Source: an uncultured Candidatus Melainabacteria bacterium (GTDB lineage: Bacteria; Cyanobacteriota; Vampirovibrionia; Gastranaerophilales; Gastranaerophilaceae). Taken from it: a DNA stretch of 64,000 nucleotides. Shown in pieces: positions 44,219-53,582 of this stretch; the stretch's first letter is position 1, and every line of letters starts with the position of its first letter. The notes below the pieces were generated by a model that had not been told where the DNA came from, ran no database searches, and saw nothing but the letters and a program-made list of their open reading frames with translations. The stretch spans positions 40,647 through 104,646 of the forward strand of contig CAKUUX010000007.1 of NCBI GenBank assembly GCA_934693165.1, given 5' to 3'. The position numbers were made by a program, and so were the translations under genes.

Positions 44219-44927
44219 GAAAATTCTTGTAACAGGCGCAACTCGTGGAATTGGTAAAAAAATCTTTGAAGAAATGCTGTCTTGTGGTGAAGTTTATGGT
44301 CTTGCTAGAAATAGAGAAAAATTAGATGAATTAAAGCTTTTAGGTGCAAGAGATGTTTTAAAATGTGATTTATTAAATGATGTTGAAAGCGCAAAATATT
44401 TTATTCAAAATAATGGTATAAATGTTTTAGTAAATAATGCAGGTGTTTATAATTATTCGGCTTTAGAAGATGAAAATGAAGACACTGTAAGAGATATTAT
44501 CAGAACCAATGTTGAAGCTCCAATAATTCTTTCAAAATATGTTTTGAAAAATATGAAAGAACAAAAATGGGGGAGAATTGTTAATATTGGTTCTATTTCA
44601 GGTGTTATGGGTGAGGCTAATGCTTCAGTTTATTCGGCTTCTAAATCTGCGCTTATCGGATTTTCAAAGGCTTTAGCACTAGAAACTGCGCAGTATAATG
44701 TTACTGTTAATACTATAAACGCAGGTTGGGTAGATACAGAACTTGGAAATGTATCTATTGAGGATTCCGAATTTTCAAAAGAAGAAATTATGGAAATAAT
44801 TCCTCAAAAACGTTTTGTGACGCCAGAAGAAATTGCAAGATTAATTAAATACTTGCTTTCAGATGATGCTAGGGGTATTACAGGTCAGTCAATAAACCTT
44901 TGTGCAGGTTTAAGCGTTGGGTATTAA
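44211..44927 (+). CDS. Short-chain dehydrogenase/reductase (FabG-like)
   Basis: Rossmann-fold NAD(P)H oxidoreductase. TGATRGIGK cofactor motif near the start, NNAGVYN (about 78), and the catalytic Ser in NIGSISG, Tyr and Lys in YSASKSA (about 143-149); PG is replaced by INAGWVDT. 238 residues. I prefer ATG 44211 (MDKKILV), because AAAGAG is about 8 nt upstream; ATG 44205 adds two residues. The best match is 3-oxoacyl-ACP reductase FabG-like, but the location outside a fab cluster leaves the substrate open. Confidence 0.88.
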   Translation: MDKKILVTGATRGIGKKIFEEMLSCGEVYGLARNREKLDELKLLGARDVLKCDLLNDVESAKYFIQNNGINVLVNNAGVYNYSALEDENEDTVRDIIRTNVEAPIILSKYVLKNMKEQKWGRIVNIGSISGVMGEANASVYSASKSALIGFSKALALETAQYNVTVNTINAGWVDTELGNVSIEDSEFSKEEIMEIIPQKRFVTPEEIARLIKYLLSDDARGITGQSINLCAGLSVGY

Positions 44928-44947
44928 TTACAATTTAGCAAAAAAAT

Positions 44948-44964
44948 AGAGGCTCTGTGCCTCT
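44948..44964 (+). terminator. Weak hairpin after the SDR gene
   Basis: AGAGGC and GCCTCT around a 5-nt loop, preceded by AGCAAAAAAAT and followed by GATAATTAAG. There is no T-run. It is part of a module repeated downstream of the lipase gene (see 44968 and 53512). Confidence 0.45.
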
Positions 44965-44967
44965 GAT

Positions 44968-44999
44968 AATTAAGAATAGCTGGAAGTATGAAAAAGATT
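44968..44999 (+). repeat. 32-nt inverted repeat, copy 1
   Basis: The sequence beginning AATTAAGAATAGCTGGAAGT and ending GAAAAAGATT is identical to the reverse complement of 53512-53543. It follows a short hairpin downstream of the SDR gene. The two copies bound an 8.5-kb segment. From 44928 to 45077 no gene is seen. Confidence 0.75.
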
Positions 45000-45077
45000 A
45001 AATTTTATTATAATTATATTTAACAAAATTAATCTGTTAATTTCCACACCCCATGTGGCTAGTATTTTGATAATTAC

Positions 45078-45112
45078 AAAAAACGGCTCATCAATTTGAT
45101 GAGCCGTCTTTT
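45078..45112 (-). terminator. Terminator after the SH3-like gene
   Basis: AACGGCTCATCAA and its complement, 15 nt after the minus-strand stop at 45128, with flanking A and T runs. Confidence 0.85.
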
Positions 45113-45127
45113 CAATTTTTATAATTT

Positions 45128-45775
45128 TTATTTTATATCAGGAAAGGCATAGATTTCGCCGTTTGTATTTCTCCATTGTAAATACCCTGTTCTTGTTGTT
45201 TTATCGCCTTCAATAACTTTAACTAATAACCAGTTTCCTTTTACGGCTTGTAATTGAATTTTTATAGGGTCATCAATTTGTCCTGATGTCTGAGAATCAA
45301 CAGAAGTTGATGTCCTTAATATGTTTATCTCTTGTGGTGCATCTTTTAGTACGTAAATACCATATTTTCTGCCATACAAGTTATAAAAAGTTCTCAAGTT
45401 TAAAAATCTATATGGGTCTGTTACGTCTTTTTTTATCCAGCCTTTTTTGTTTGTATTTCTATCGTAAATGACTTCTACCCAGTCGCCAATATCATCAGTT
45501 ACTGTCATAAAAGCCAACTCTTTTGATTGTACAAATACAGCAAACAAGTTGCTCATTGATGTATTTGGGCAGTTAAAATGTTTATAATCCCAATTACATC
45601 TTAAAAGAACTTTTGATTTTTCATTTGGTTGTTCATAGATAGTTAAATCTTTTGAAGCTTGATAAAAACCTCTTACTTCTGAACTTACGTTTGAAACATA
45701 GTATGGAACAACATCTGCTAATGCTGGAACATTAATAAGTATTAGTGCTAATAGTAATAACAAATATTTTTTCAT
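45128..45775 (-). CDS. Secreted SH3-like protein, unknown
   Basis: 215 residues with a signal peptide (1-20, ending NVPALA). Two regions resemble bacterial SH3-like beta barrels: about 38-125, with DWVEVIYDRNTNKKGWIKKD, and about 145-210, with NWLLVKVIEGDKTTRTGYLQ. Such domains commonly bind wall peptides. No catalytic domain is present. The ATG lies 5 bp after the pheT stop, so it is probably co-transcribed with pheT by chance of position. Periplasmic location is inferred. Confidence 0.72.
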   Translation of the reverse strand: MKKYLLLLLALILINVPALADVVPYYVSNVSSEVRGFYQASKDLTIYEQPNEKSKVLLRCNWDYKHFNCPNTSMSNLFAVFVQSKELAFMTVTDDIGDWVEVIYDRNTNKKGWIKKDVTDPYRFLNLRTFYNLYGRKYGIYVLKDAPQEINILRTSTSVDSQTSGQIDDPIKIQLQAVKGNWLLVKVIEGDKTTRTGYLQWRNTNGEIYAFPDIK

Positions 45776-45780
45776 CTAAA

Positions 45781-48243
45781 TTACTCCCTGAAACTAATGT
45801 TTGCGTATGCTTTTTGTAATTGGTTTTTAACTGAATTCATTTGAGATTCAATTGTTTCTTCATTTAATGTAGCTTTTTTATCTTGCATATAAATTCTAAA
45901 TGCTACGCTCTTGAAACCTTCTTTAATATGTTCGCCCATATAAATATCAAAAATTTCACTCTTAACAAATAAATCATTTTGAACAGCTTTTTTGATAACT
46001 CTTTGAATGTCAGTATATTTAACATCATCTTCAATTACAAATGCAATATCTCTTTGTACTTCTGGGAATTGAGGTAATGCTTTGTAATGAGGAATAGTAT
46101 GTTGTGTAGCCTTGATAATTTCTTCCAAGTTTAATTCAAAAATGTAAACTGGTTGATTAATTTTCATTTTGTTTCTTAAATTTGGATGAAGCTCACCAAA
46201 GAAACCTAATTTAATAGGTGTTTTTGACAACAAGCTTACTTCTGCAGTTCTGTATGGGTGCATAATATCAACATCACTTGTCAAATTATATTGAACTCTA
46301 TTTGTCAAATTCAATTCGCTAAATAATTTTTCAAACACACCTTTAACTGTATAAAAATCAGTTTCTTCTGTATGTTGCCATTTAGAATTTTGAACATTAC
46401 CTGTAATAACACCTGCAAGTTTTCTTGTTTCTTCTACACCTGTATCTTTTTCAGTTGCTTCGTGAGTTTTGAAATATACTCTACCAATTTCGTAACCCCA
46501 GAAGTTTTTAATACCTTGGTCATAGTTGTTTTTCAAAATATTTAAGATGTTTGCTGACAAGCATTGTCTTAGCATTGAATAATCTTCACTTTGAACGTTT
46601 GCAACTTTTACGGCTTTTTCATCATCATAAGTTAATCCGTATTGGTCAAGTAATGGTTTACCGATTAATGAAGTTGTTACAAGTTCGTTTAAACCAGAAG
46701 ATAACATTGTGTTATGAATTTTCTTAACAACTCTTTCTTCGAAAGTGATTTCAGCTGAACCAGAACCTGTTGAAACAATAGGCATAATTTTATCATAACC
46801 ATTAATTCTTGCGATTTCTTCAATTAAATCAATTTCTCTTTCAACATCACCACGTCTGTGAGATGGAACTTCAAATTTGCCAGCGATTTCATTAGAACCA
46901 CAAGATTTGAAACCTAAGTTATTTAAAATTGAATTACATCTTTCTGCTTCAATTTCACAACCCAAAATTCTTTTAACTTCGCTATATCTCAAAGTGATAT
47001 AAAGAGGTTCAAGCTTATTTTCGCCTGTTTCAACAATGCCTTCAATTTTAGCATCTGCAAGTTCAACTAAAAGTTGCATAGCTCTCATTAGAGCTGGTTT
47101 TACAGCTTCAATGTCAACGCCTCTTTCAAATCTTGCACTTGCTTCTGAACGATAACCAACGCTTCTTGCACTTCTTCTATTTGATGCTGGAGTGAAGTAT
47201 GCAGCTTCTAAAGCAATGTTTTTAGTGTTGTCGTCAATTTCAGAGTTAGCGCCACCGAATACGCCACCTAAACAAACAGCTTCATCTTTTGTTGCGATTA
47301 AAACGCTGTCTTTTGTTAAATTTCTTTCTACTTCATCAAGAGTAACAAGCTTTTCGCCTTCGTTTGCTCTTCTTACGCATAGGTATCCATTTAATTTGTC
47401 AAAGTCAAATGCGTGAAGTGGTGTGCCGTATTCAAGCAATACATAGTTTGTAATATCAACTACGTTATTAATTGCTCTAATACCAGATGAAATTAATCTA
47501 TTTTGCATCCAGTCTGGAGATGGTTTGATTTTAATATCTTTCAAGATTCCGATTGAATAATATTTACAAACATCTGTATCTTTAATTTCTACTTCAAATT
47601 TATCTGTACTCAAATCTTGAGTGCTTTCAAGAGGTGAAAATTTAAGTGGTTTGTTGAACAATGTTCCGATTTCTCTTGCAATACCAAGAACTGACATTTC
47701 GTCGCCTCTGTTTGCTGTTGGCGCAACATCAATAACCATATCACTTTCAAGATGTAAAACATCTTCTAATTTTGCACCTAGTTCAATATTATCGAATAAT
47801 CTATTTAAGATTAAAATACCGTCTTCTTCTTGATAGTTTCTATCAGCTAAACCTAATTCGTCAGAAGAACATAACATACCTTGAGATTCAACACCTCTAA
47901 TTGTTGCTGGAGTTAAAGTGAAAGTTTCACCTGTTTTACGGTCAAGTACTTGTGAACCAACTGATGCGTAAGGAATAATTTGTCCTTCTTGAATATTTTG
48001 TGCACCACAAACAACTGTCTTTACTGCATTACCAATATTTACATCTACTAAATGTAATTTATCTGCATTTGGATGTTGATTAATTTTTTCTATTCTTGCT
48101 GTGATGATGTTTGTAAAAGCTGGTTTTACTTCTTCAATTGCTTCTACTTCTAATCCACTCATAGTAAGTTCGTGAGCGATTTCTTTTACATCAATATCCG
48201 AAATATCTACAAATTCATTTAACCAATTTATTGAAACTTTCAT
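45781..48243 (-). CDS. pheT: Phenylalanine-tRNA ligase beta subunit
   Basis: 820 residues with the full bacterial domain order: EMAP/tRNA-binding domain (40-150, ITARIEKINQHPNADKLHL), B3/B4 editing domain (about 215-385), B5 domain (about 400-475), the class II-like core, and the C-terminal ferredoxin-fold anticodon-binding domain (about 725-820). It works as (alpha-beta)2 with PheS, whose gene is not adjacent and lies outside this window; the split of pheS and pheT is unusual compared with most bacteria but common in cyanobacteria. GAGGG precedes ATG. Confidence 0.97.
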   Translation of the reverse strand: MKVSINWLNEFVDISDIDVKEIAHELTMSGLEVEAIEEVKPAFTNIITARIEKINQHPNADKLHLVDVNIGNAVKTVVCGAQNIQEGQIIPYASVGSQVLDRKTGETFTLTPATIRGVESQGMLCSSDELGLADRNYQEEDGILILNRLFDNIELGAKLEDVLHLESDMVIDVAPTANRGDEMSVLGIAREIGTLFNKPLKFSPLESTQDLSTDKFEVEIKDTDVCKYYSIGILKDIKIKPSPDWMQNRLISSGIRAINNVVDITNYVLLEYGTPLHAFDFDKLNGYLCVRRANEGEKLVTLDEVERNLTKDSVLIATKDEAVCLGGVFGGANSEIDDNTKNIALEAAYFTPASNRRSARSVGYRSEASARFERGVDIEAVKPALMRAMQLLVELADAKIEGIVETGENKLEPLYITLRYSEVKRILGCEIEAERCNSILNNLGFKSCGSNEIAGKFEVPSHRRGDVEREIDLIEEIARINGYDKIMPIVSTGSGSAEITFEERVVKKIHNTMLSSGLNELVTTSLIGKPLLDQYGLTYDDEKAVKVANVQSEDYSMLRQCLSANILNILKNNYDQGIKNFWGYEIGRVYFKTHEATEKDTGVEETRKLAGVITGNVQNSKWQHTEETDFYTVKGVFEKLFSELNLTNRVQYNLTSDVDIMHPYRTAEVSLLSKTPIKLGFFGELHPNLRNKMKINQPVYIFELNLEEIIKATQHTIPHYKALPQFPEVQRDIAFVIEDDVKYTDIQRVIKKAVQNDLFVKSEIFDIYMGEHIKEGFKSVAFRIYMQDKKATLNEETIESQMNSVKNQLQKAYANISFRE

Positions 48244-48281
48244 TTCTTCCCTCTTTCTACTTAGTCAATCTTACTTCAAGT

Positions 48282-49679
48282 CTATCCCAAAAGAACTTGA
48301 TTGTAAAACTTTTCTATTTTAACTTTCATTGCAGAAATTTGTTCTAAACTTTCTGCCTCAATATAAATTCTCAAAAGTGGTTCTGTACCACTTGGACGTA
48401 CTAAAATCCAACTTTCATCTGTGAATACTAATTTAACACCATCTTTTTTATTTTTTGATGCTACTACTAAATCTTCAACTTTATCAGTTTCTTTGAATAA
48501 ATCTAAGATTTTTTTAGTCATATCATCAGATGTTAATTTTAAATCTATTCTATCTTTTTTATATTTTTTGCCTGCAAAAATGTACAAATCTTCTAACATT
48601 TCTGAAAGAGATTTACCTTCATAAGCAAGCATTTCAAGGATTAATAGATTTGCTAAAATACCGTCTTTTTCTGGAATATGGAAACCTGTACTTAATCCAC
48701 CAGAATCTTCGCCACCGATAAGAGTTTTGTTTTCTCTCATTGCAGAACCTACATTTTTAAAACCTACTGCTGTTTCAACAACTTCAATGTTTAATTTTTC
48801 TGCTACTTTATTTAATAAGTTGCTTGAACCTACTGTTTTAACAAGTACGCCGTCTTGGTGTTTGTTATTCTTTAAATGCATCATTAACATTGCAATGATT
48901 TCGTCAGGTAATACCCATTTACCTGTTTCGTCAATTACTCCAAATCTATCGCCATCGCCATCATTTGCAAAACCGATAGAATTTTTTGTCGCTTTAACTT
49001 TTTCTATCAAGTCATTGATGTATGGTGGTTTTGGTTCAGGCATTTTGCCACCAAAGTTTTTATCATGGTTCATGTTAAAGCTATTGTATTTGATATTAAA
49101 TTCGTCTAATAATTTATCAAAATATCCGATTGTAGCTGAATGTAAACCATCAAAGATAATATTTTTATCCAAAGTTTTAATTTTATCAAAATCTATGTCT
49201 TTTTTTATTTGGTCAAAGTAATCTTTGCTAAAATCTACAACTTCTACTTTTCCACCATTGTTTTCTTGAATATCATCACCTAAATAATTAGTGATTTTTT
49301 TTGTGATGTCATCTGTTGCAGGGCCTGCGTAATCAGGAATAAATTTAAGTCCTAGATATTCAGGTGGGTTATGTGATGCTGTAAACATAATTGCACACGC
49401 ATTATGAAGTTTTGCATTATACGCTAAAACTGGTGTTGGAATGATTTTATCACTCATCAAAACTTCGAAACCTTTTTTAGCAAGTTCATTAGCACAAACT
49501 TCACCAAATTCTTTTGCCATGTTTCTTGGGTCATAACCTACAAGAATTTTTTTTGTTAATCCAAATTCTTCTTCAATATATTTTGCAATAGCTTTTGTTG
49601 CTATTAAAACATTTTCTTCTGTGAAATCTTTTCCTACGACTGCTCTCCAACCGTCAGTCCCAAATTTAATATTTGCCAT
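48282..49679 (-). CDS. Phosphohexomutase (phosphoglucomutase/phosphomannomutase family)
   Basis: 465 residues, the alpha-D-phosphohexomutase fold. Start FGTDGWRAVVGKDFT; phosphoserine loop FTASHNPPEYLG with Ser102; Mg-binding NDGDGDRFGV (about 235-245); sugar-binding GGEDSGGLS (about 318); and phosphate-binding RPSGTEPLLRIYIEA at the end. The ring-binding motif GGEDSGG rather than GEMSGH points to phosphoglucomutase/bifunctional rather than GlmM. Divergent from pheA by 48 bp. Confidence 0.9.
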   Translation of the reverse strand: MANIKFGTDGWRAVVGKDFTEENVLIATKAIAKYIEEEFGLTKKILVGYDPRNMAKEFGEVCANELAKKGFEVLMSDKIIPTPVLAYNAKLHNACAIMFTASHNPPEYLGLKFIPDYAGPATDDITKKITNYLGDDIQENNGGKVEVVDFSKDYFDQIKKDIDFDKIKTLDKNIIFDGLHSATIGYFDKLLDEFNIKYNSFNMNHDKNFGGKMPEPKPPYINDLIEKVKATKNSIGFANDGDGDRFGVIDETGKWVLPDEIIAMLMMHLKNNKHQDGVLVKTVGSSNLLNKVAEKLNIEVVETAVGFKNVGSAMRENKTLIGGEDSGGLSTGFHIPEKDGILANLLILEMLAYEGKSLSEMLEDLYIFAGKKYKKDRIDLKLTSDDMTKKILDLFKETDKVEDLVVASKNKKDGVKLVFTDESWILVRPSGTEPLLRIYIEAESLEQISAMKVKIEKFYNQVLLG

Positions 49680-49727
49680 TTTACCTACCTTTTAGTAAGA
49701 TTATAAACGAAAGGCACATAGGTTACA

Positions 49728-50591
49728 ATGGAATTTTTAAAAACAGTTAAGGAAGTTGTATTTTTAGGTCCATCTGGTTCTTATTCAGAAATGGCTAAAG
49801 ATATTTTTTGCAAACATTATAACCTTAATGTTAAAGAAACCCCTTGTCCTACAATATCAGAAGCTATTGAGTATGTTAACAATAACGAGGATGTTGTAGG
49901 TGTTATTCCAGTTGAAAATTCTATTGAAGGTGCTGTAAGAGAGGCAATTGATTCTCTTATTAAAACTAATAATAATGATTTGCAGTATCTATCGGAATAT
50001 CCTTTGCCCATTAGACATTGTTTATTATCAAAAAATAACGATATTAGTAAAATAAAAGGTTTGATTTCTCATCCTCAGGCAATTGCTCAATGTTTAAATT
50101 TTATACATAAAAATTTGCCAAAGGATATTGATATAATTCGTGCAACAAGTACAGCAAACGCAGCAAAATCTTTAGAAAAATATGGTTTAGATTATGGTGC
50201 AATTGGTAGTGCTAAAACTGCAGAATTATATAATCTAAACATTTTGAAATCAAATATAAATGATGATCCGACAAACCAAACAAGATTTGTTTTATTAGGT
50301 AAATACAAAACTCCTCGAACAGGTAATGACAAGACTTCACTTGCATTTTCAACAGTTAATGAATCAGGAGCTTTATTAAAAGTTTTAGAAATTTTCCAAA
50401 AATACAATATAAATTTATACTACATTGATTCAAGACCATCAAAAGTTAAATTCGGAGAATATACATTTCTTGTTGATTTTGACGGGCATTACACAGATGA
50501 AATTATTTCAAAGGCACTAAACGAAATCAAAGAAAAATCAAGCTATTTTAGACTTGTAGGTTCTTATGAAAAGTTGAATAGAGTTGATTAA
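49728..50591 (+). CDS. pheA: Prephenate dehydratase
   Basis: Converts prephenate to phenylpyruvate. 287 residues: PDT domain (10-190) with FLGPSGSYSEMA, VIPVENSIEGAVREAIDSL, and RATSTANAAKSL then GAIGSAKTAELYNL; and a C-terminal ACT domain (200-280, KTSLAFSTVNESGALLKVLE and ESRP-like DSRPSK) that mediates Phe feedback control in the family. Monofunctional, without a fused mutase, which agrees with a separate AroH at 4.25 kb. The 3' end overlaps the oppositely oriented dacB by 4 bp. Confidence 0.95.
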   Translation: MEFLKTVKEVVFLGPSGSYSEMAKDIFCKHYNLNVKETPCPTISEAIEYVNNNEDVVGVIPVENSIEGAVREAIDSLIKTNNNDLQYLSEYPLPIRHCLLSKNNDISKIKGLISHPQAIAQCLNFIHKNLPKDIDIIRATSTANAAKSLEKYGLDYGAIGSAKTAELYNLNILKSNINDDPTNQTRFVLLGKYKTPRTGNDKTSLAFSTVNESGALLKVLEIFQKYNINLYYIDSRPSKVKFGEYTFLVDFDGHYTDEIISKALNEIKEKSSYFRLVGSYEKLNRVD

Positions 50592-51952
50592 AGATTTCTA
50601 TAAATAGCTCTTACAATTAGTTCTTCAAAAGTTTTCTTTTCGATTTTTGATGATTTAGCGTCATTTATAAGAATACTGAATGCGTATTTATTACCTTTTT
50701 TAGTTTCAATATATCCTGCAAGTGCGCTTACATCTGTCAATGTACCTGTTTTTGCGTGTAATTTGTTTTCTAAAAATAGCATTCTGTTTTTTAAGGTTCC
50801 AAATTCTTTGTTTGGAGTCGGAAGTATTTTTATAACTTCGTTGTAATCGTAATTTTTAGATATTTGTACAAGATATTCTGTCATGAATTTTGAAGTTGTT
50901 ATGTTGTTTTTTGAAACTCCACTACCATCTACAATTTTTATGTTTGATAAATCAATTACATTATTTTTTGCAAAATCTGCAATCATTTTATATGAATTAG
51001 CAAAACTACCAGTTTTTTTAGTATATTTTTCTCCTGCAAGTTTAAAAACTGTTTCTGCAACCAAGTTGTTTGAATTTTCGTAGATATCTTTTGTTGCATT
51101 AGAAATTGGATGTGTAACTTCTCCAATTAAAACCATATTACTTGTAGGTAATTTTTTTGCTTCAATTTTTCCATAATAATGCAATTTGTTTGATTTTAAA
51201 CATTCTTTTAATCTTAGGTTAAAATATTCTTGCATATTATTTACAGGAATTACTTTTTCCATTTCTGTTGCAATTTCGCCTTCAAAAGTTAATTCGTTTG
51301 CTGAAATAAAGTTTTTTCTTGATACTGTTATATCATTTTTGTTTCCGTTTTTAACGTAGTTCATTATTAATGTTGGATAAAAAACGTTCATTTCAATTTG
51401 AGGTGGTTGGTCTTTAAGTGGTGTTAATTTTGCTTTTACAACATTTCCATCAATATTGTATGCAGAAAATTTTGGCATAAGTGGGTTTAAATCATCATCC
51501 CATTGCCAACCTTCGCCCCATTCGTTTTTATCAAAAATGCTATCGTCAATATATAATTTTGAGATACTTTTATCTTTTGGTAATTTAATTTTGCTCAACA
51601 AGCCTTTTAAATCTTTTCTTGATAAATAAGGGTCTGCACCTAAGACAATATAGTATTCATTAGCATTTTTATTTTTGTATAATTTTGTTGAAAATTTGTA
51701 ATCTTTACCTAAAACTTCTATTGCAGGTATTGCAGTGATAAGTTTTTGAGTAGATGCAGGCATCATTGGTTTTTCGTAATTTAGTTCATAAAGTTTTTTA
51801 GGTTTATCAATATCTTGTATAGAAATACTTACAACATGTTTTGATAATCCTGTTTCAGAAAAAGCATTGTCAAACGAATTAGGTAGTCCTTTTGCGTTTG
51901 CAATACCTACATTTAAAAATATAATCATTAAAAATAATATTAATTTTTTCAT
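50588..51952 (-). CDS. dacB: D-alanyl-D-alanine carboxypeptidase/endopeptidase (PBP4, DacB)
   Basis: S13-family penicillin-binding protein trimming or cutting peptidoglycan peptides. ATG 51952 (MKKLILFLM), at a proper distance from GAGG, gives 454 residues with a signal peptide (about 1-20). A start three codons earlier is possible. SxxK is Ser67-Thr-Gln-Lys70 in PASTQKL; SxN is in DGSGVSKNN; and KTG is in HAKTGTL. The large insertion between SxxK and SxN is as in PBP4. It is the last gene of an overlapping LPLAT-nitrilase-dacB operon. Confidence 0.92.
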   Translation of the reverse strand: MKKLILFLMIIFLNVGIANAKGLPNSFDNAFSETGLSKHVVSISIQDIDKPKKLYELNYEKPMMPASTQKLITAIPAIEVLGKDYKFSTKLYKNKNANEYYIVLGADPYLSRKDLKGLLSKIKLPKDKSISKLYIDDSIFDKNEWGEGWQWDDDLNPLMPKFSAYNIDGNVVKAKLTPLKDQPPQIEMNVFYPTLIMNYVKNGNKNDITVSRKNFISANELTFEGEIATEMEKVIPVNNMQEYFNLRLKECLKSNKLHYYGKIEAKKLPTSNMVLIGEVTHPISNATKDIYENSNNLVAETVFKLAGEKYTKKTGSFANSYKMIADFAKNNVIDLSNIKIVDGSGVSKNNITTSKFMTEYLVQISKNYDYNEVIKILPTPNKEFGTLKNRMLFLENKLHAKTGTLTDVSALAGYIETKKGNKYAFSILINDAKSSKIEKKTFEELIVRAIYRNL

Positions 51953-52770
51953 AAAATACATACCTCATAATTATTATGAATATCATTTAAGACAGTACAT
52001 TTGTTTCTAAAATCATACATCGCACTGTCAAATTTAATTGTCGCATAAATATAATTTTTTGCCTCATCAATTTCTTTATTGATACTTCCATCATAATTGA
52101 TGACTCTTGAATAACCTAAATTGTATTCGTTATCTTTAATTAAACCTTTTTGGTCAATTGCTATAAAATTGCATTGATTTTCCATTGCTCTTGCGCTTGT
52201 TAGGGTTCTCCAAACATCTTTTTTATTACTTCCCCAAGCTGCAACATTGATTAATAAATCTGCTCCAGCTTTTCTATATGCTCTATAGATTTCTGGAAAT
52301 CTTATGTCATAACAAACCGTAAGTCCTGTCTTAATTCCTTTTATATTAACAAGTACAGGTTGATTACCGTTTTCGACATAAGTACCCTCGGCACAGCCAT
52401 AGTATGAAAATAGGTGAGATTTGTTGTAATGTGCAACGAGTTCGCCTTTATCATTTATGACTGGGCAAGTATTGTAAAATTTGCCGTCATGCTCTGTAAT
52501 ATAACTTCCCCCAACTACATAGCAATTATATTTTTTTGCTATACTTTTTAAAAATTCTGTGGTTTCACCTGTTTCTAAGTCTTCTGCAGAAGCTCTGAAT
52601 AAATCAGGACACCATCCACAAGTCCAAACTTCTGGTAACACAACTAAGTCAGTACCTTCCTTGAAACCCTCATTGATAGTGTTTTCTACTTTTTTATAAT
52701 TTTCTTTTTTATCCCCAAGTGTAGATTGGATTTGTATTCCAAGTACGTTTAAAAATTCTTTCTTTTCCAT
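51949..52770 (-). CDS. Carbon-nitrogen hydrolase (nitrilase superfamily)
   Basis: 273 residues, with the complete Glu-Lys-Cys triad: LPEVWTCGWC, NKSHLFSYYG and LTVCYDIRFPEIYR. The last resembles omega-amidase/Nit2-type enzymes, which hydrolyse alpha-keto-glutaramate-like amides. No signal peptide. Substrate uncertain. It overlaps the upstream LPLAT gene by 22 bp and dacB by a few bases, so it is co-transcribed. No clear Shine-Dalgarno; it probably relies on coupling. Confidence 0.9.
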   Translation of the reverse strand: MEKKEFLNVLGIQIQSTLGDKKENYKKVENTINEGFKEGTDLVVLPEVWTCGWCPDLFRASAEDLETGETTEFLKSIAKKYNCYVVGGSYITEHDGKFYNTCPVINDKGELVAHYNKSHLFSYYGCAEGTYVENGNQPVLVNIKGIKTGLTVCYDIRFPEIYRAYRKAGADLLINVAAWGSNKKDVWRTLTSARAMENQCNFIAIDQKGLIKDNEYNLGYSRVINYDGSINKEIDEAKNYIYATIKFDSAMYDFRNKCTVLNDIHNNYEVCIL

Positions 52771-53435
52771 AATCCGAATCTAAATACCTCTTTAAATTTT
52801 TGAGGAGCAATTTCTTTTAATTGTTCCATTGATTTTTGAACTTCTAATCTTTTTTCTTCGACTTCCTCTGGAGAAGCGTTTTCGTCAACATAAATTGGTT
52901 CTCCGTGAAGTACGACAATCTTTGTAATAGTAAAAGGAACTCTCATTCTGTCCCATCCTGGAAGTTTTAGAAGAGTTTTTTGTGGTGAGTACATATAAGT
53001 TGGTACAATTGGTTTTCCTGACATTTTTGCCAACTTAATTATGCCGTCTTTTACAACTTCTTTTGGACCTCTAGGTCCATCCACCATCATTGCACCACAT
53101 TCACCATTTTTAAGCTTTTCTACAAGTTCTTTGCTACCACTAATATTTCCTTTACGGTGGTAAGATGCTCTTATAACTTTAATACCCCATTTCTCGGTAA
53201 TTTTAGTTACAATTTTACCATCTCTTGAGTGACTAATCATAATATTAAGTGGTCCGTTGTTGTTATCTTTTAAACAATGTACGCTCAAAAGATTTGCATG
53301 CCAAATCGCATAAAGACAATTTTCTTTAGGTGCATTAATTGGCACCATTTCTGTCATTAATCGTTGAATACTAAATATACCGTAGATTGCACTTCCAAAA
53401 AATTGTACGGTTGCTTCGTTTGATAGTCTAACCAT
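52749..53435 (-). CDS. Lysophospholipid acyltransferase-like protein (DUF374)
   Basis: 228 residues. DUF374 proteins belong to the LPLAT superfamily and often act in outer-membrane lipid acylation. An acyl-acceptor-site sequence ISHSRDGKIVTKI (about 88), WGIKVIRASYHRKG, and DGPRGPKEVVKDGII (about 138) identify the family; the HX4D motif appears as HSRDGK-like. An N-terminal hydrophobic part suggests membrane association. It is first in the operon with the nitrilase and dacB, pointing to an envelope-related transcript. Confidence 0.85.
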   Translation of the reverse strand: MVRLSNEATVQFFGSAIYGIFSIQRLMTEMVPINAPKENCLYAIWHANLLSVHCLKDNNNGPLNIMISHSRDGKIVTKITEKWGIKVIRASYHRKGNISGSKELVEKLKNGECGAMMVDGPRGPKEVVKDGIIKLAKMSGKPIVPTYMYSPQKTLLKLPGWDRMRVPFTITKIVVLHGEPIYVDENASPEEVEEKRLEVQKSMEQLKEIAPQKFKEVFRFGLWKRKNF

Positions 53436-53511
53436 ACAACTATTATACTATAAACATGTTTAGCTATTTGGCTAATTGCTTTTTACACTAAAAATCGGTT
53501 TAATATAATTA

Positions 53512-53543
53512 AATCTTTTTCATACTTCCAGCTATTCTTAATT
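53512..53543 (-). repeat. 32-nt inverted repeat, copy 2
   Basis: The reverse complement of 44968-44999, exact over 32 nt. It lies about 40 nt beyond the lipase stop, after a similar arrangement on the minus strand: AGCAAAAAAAAT, a hairpin (53545-53567), then the repeat. The hairpin sequences of the two copies differ while the flanks are conserved. Confidence 0.75.
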
Positions 53544-53582
53544 CCGGAGAAGCTATTTTAGCTTTTCCATTTTTTTTGCTTA

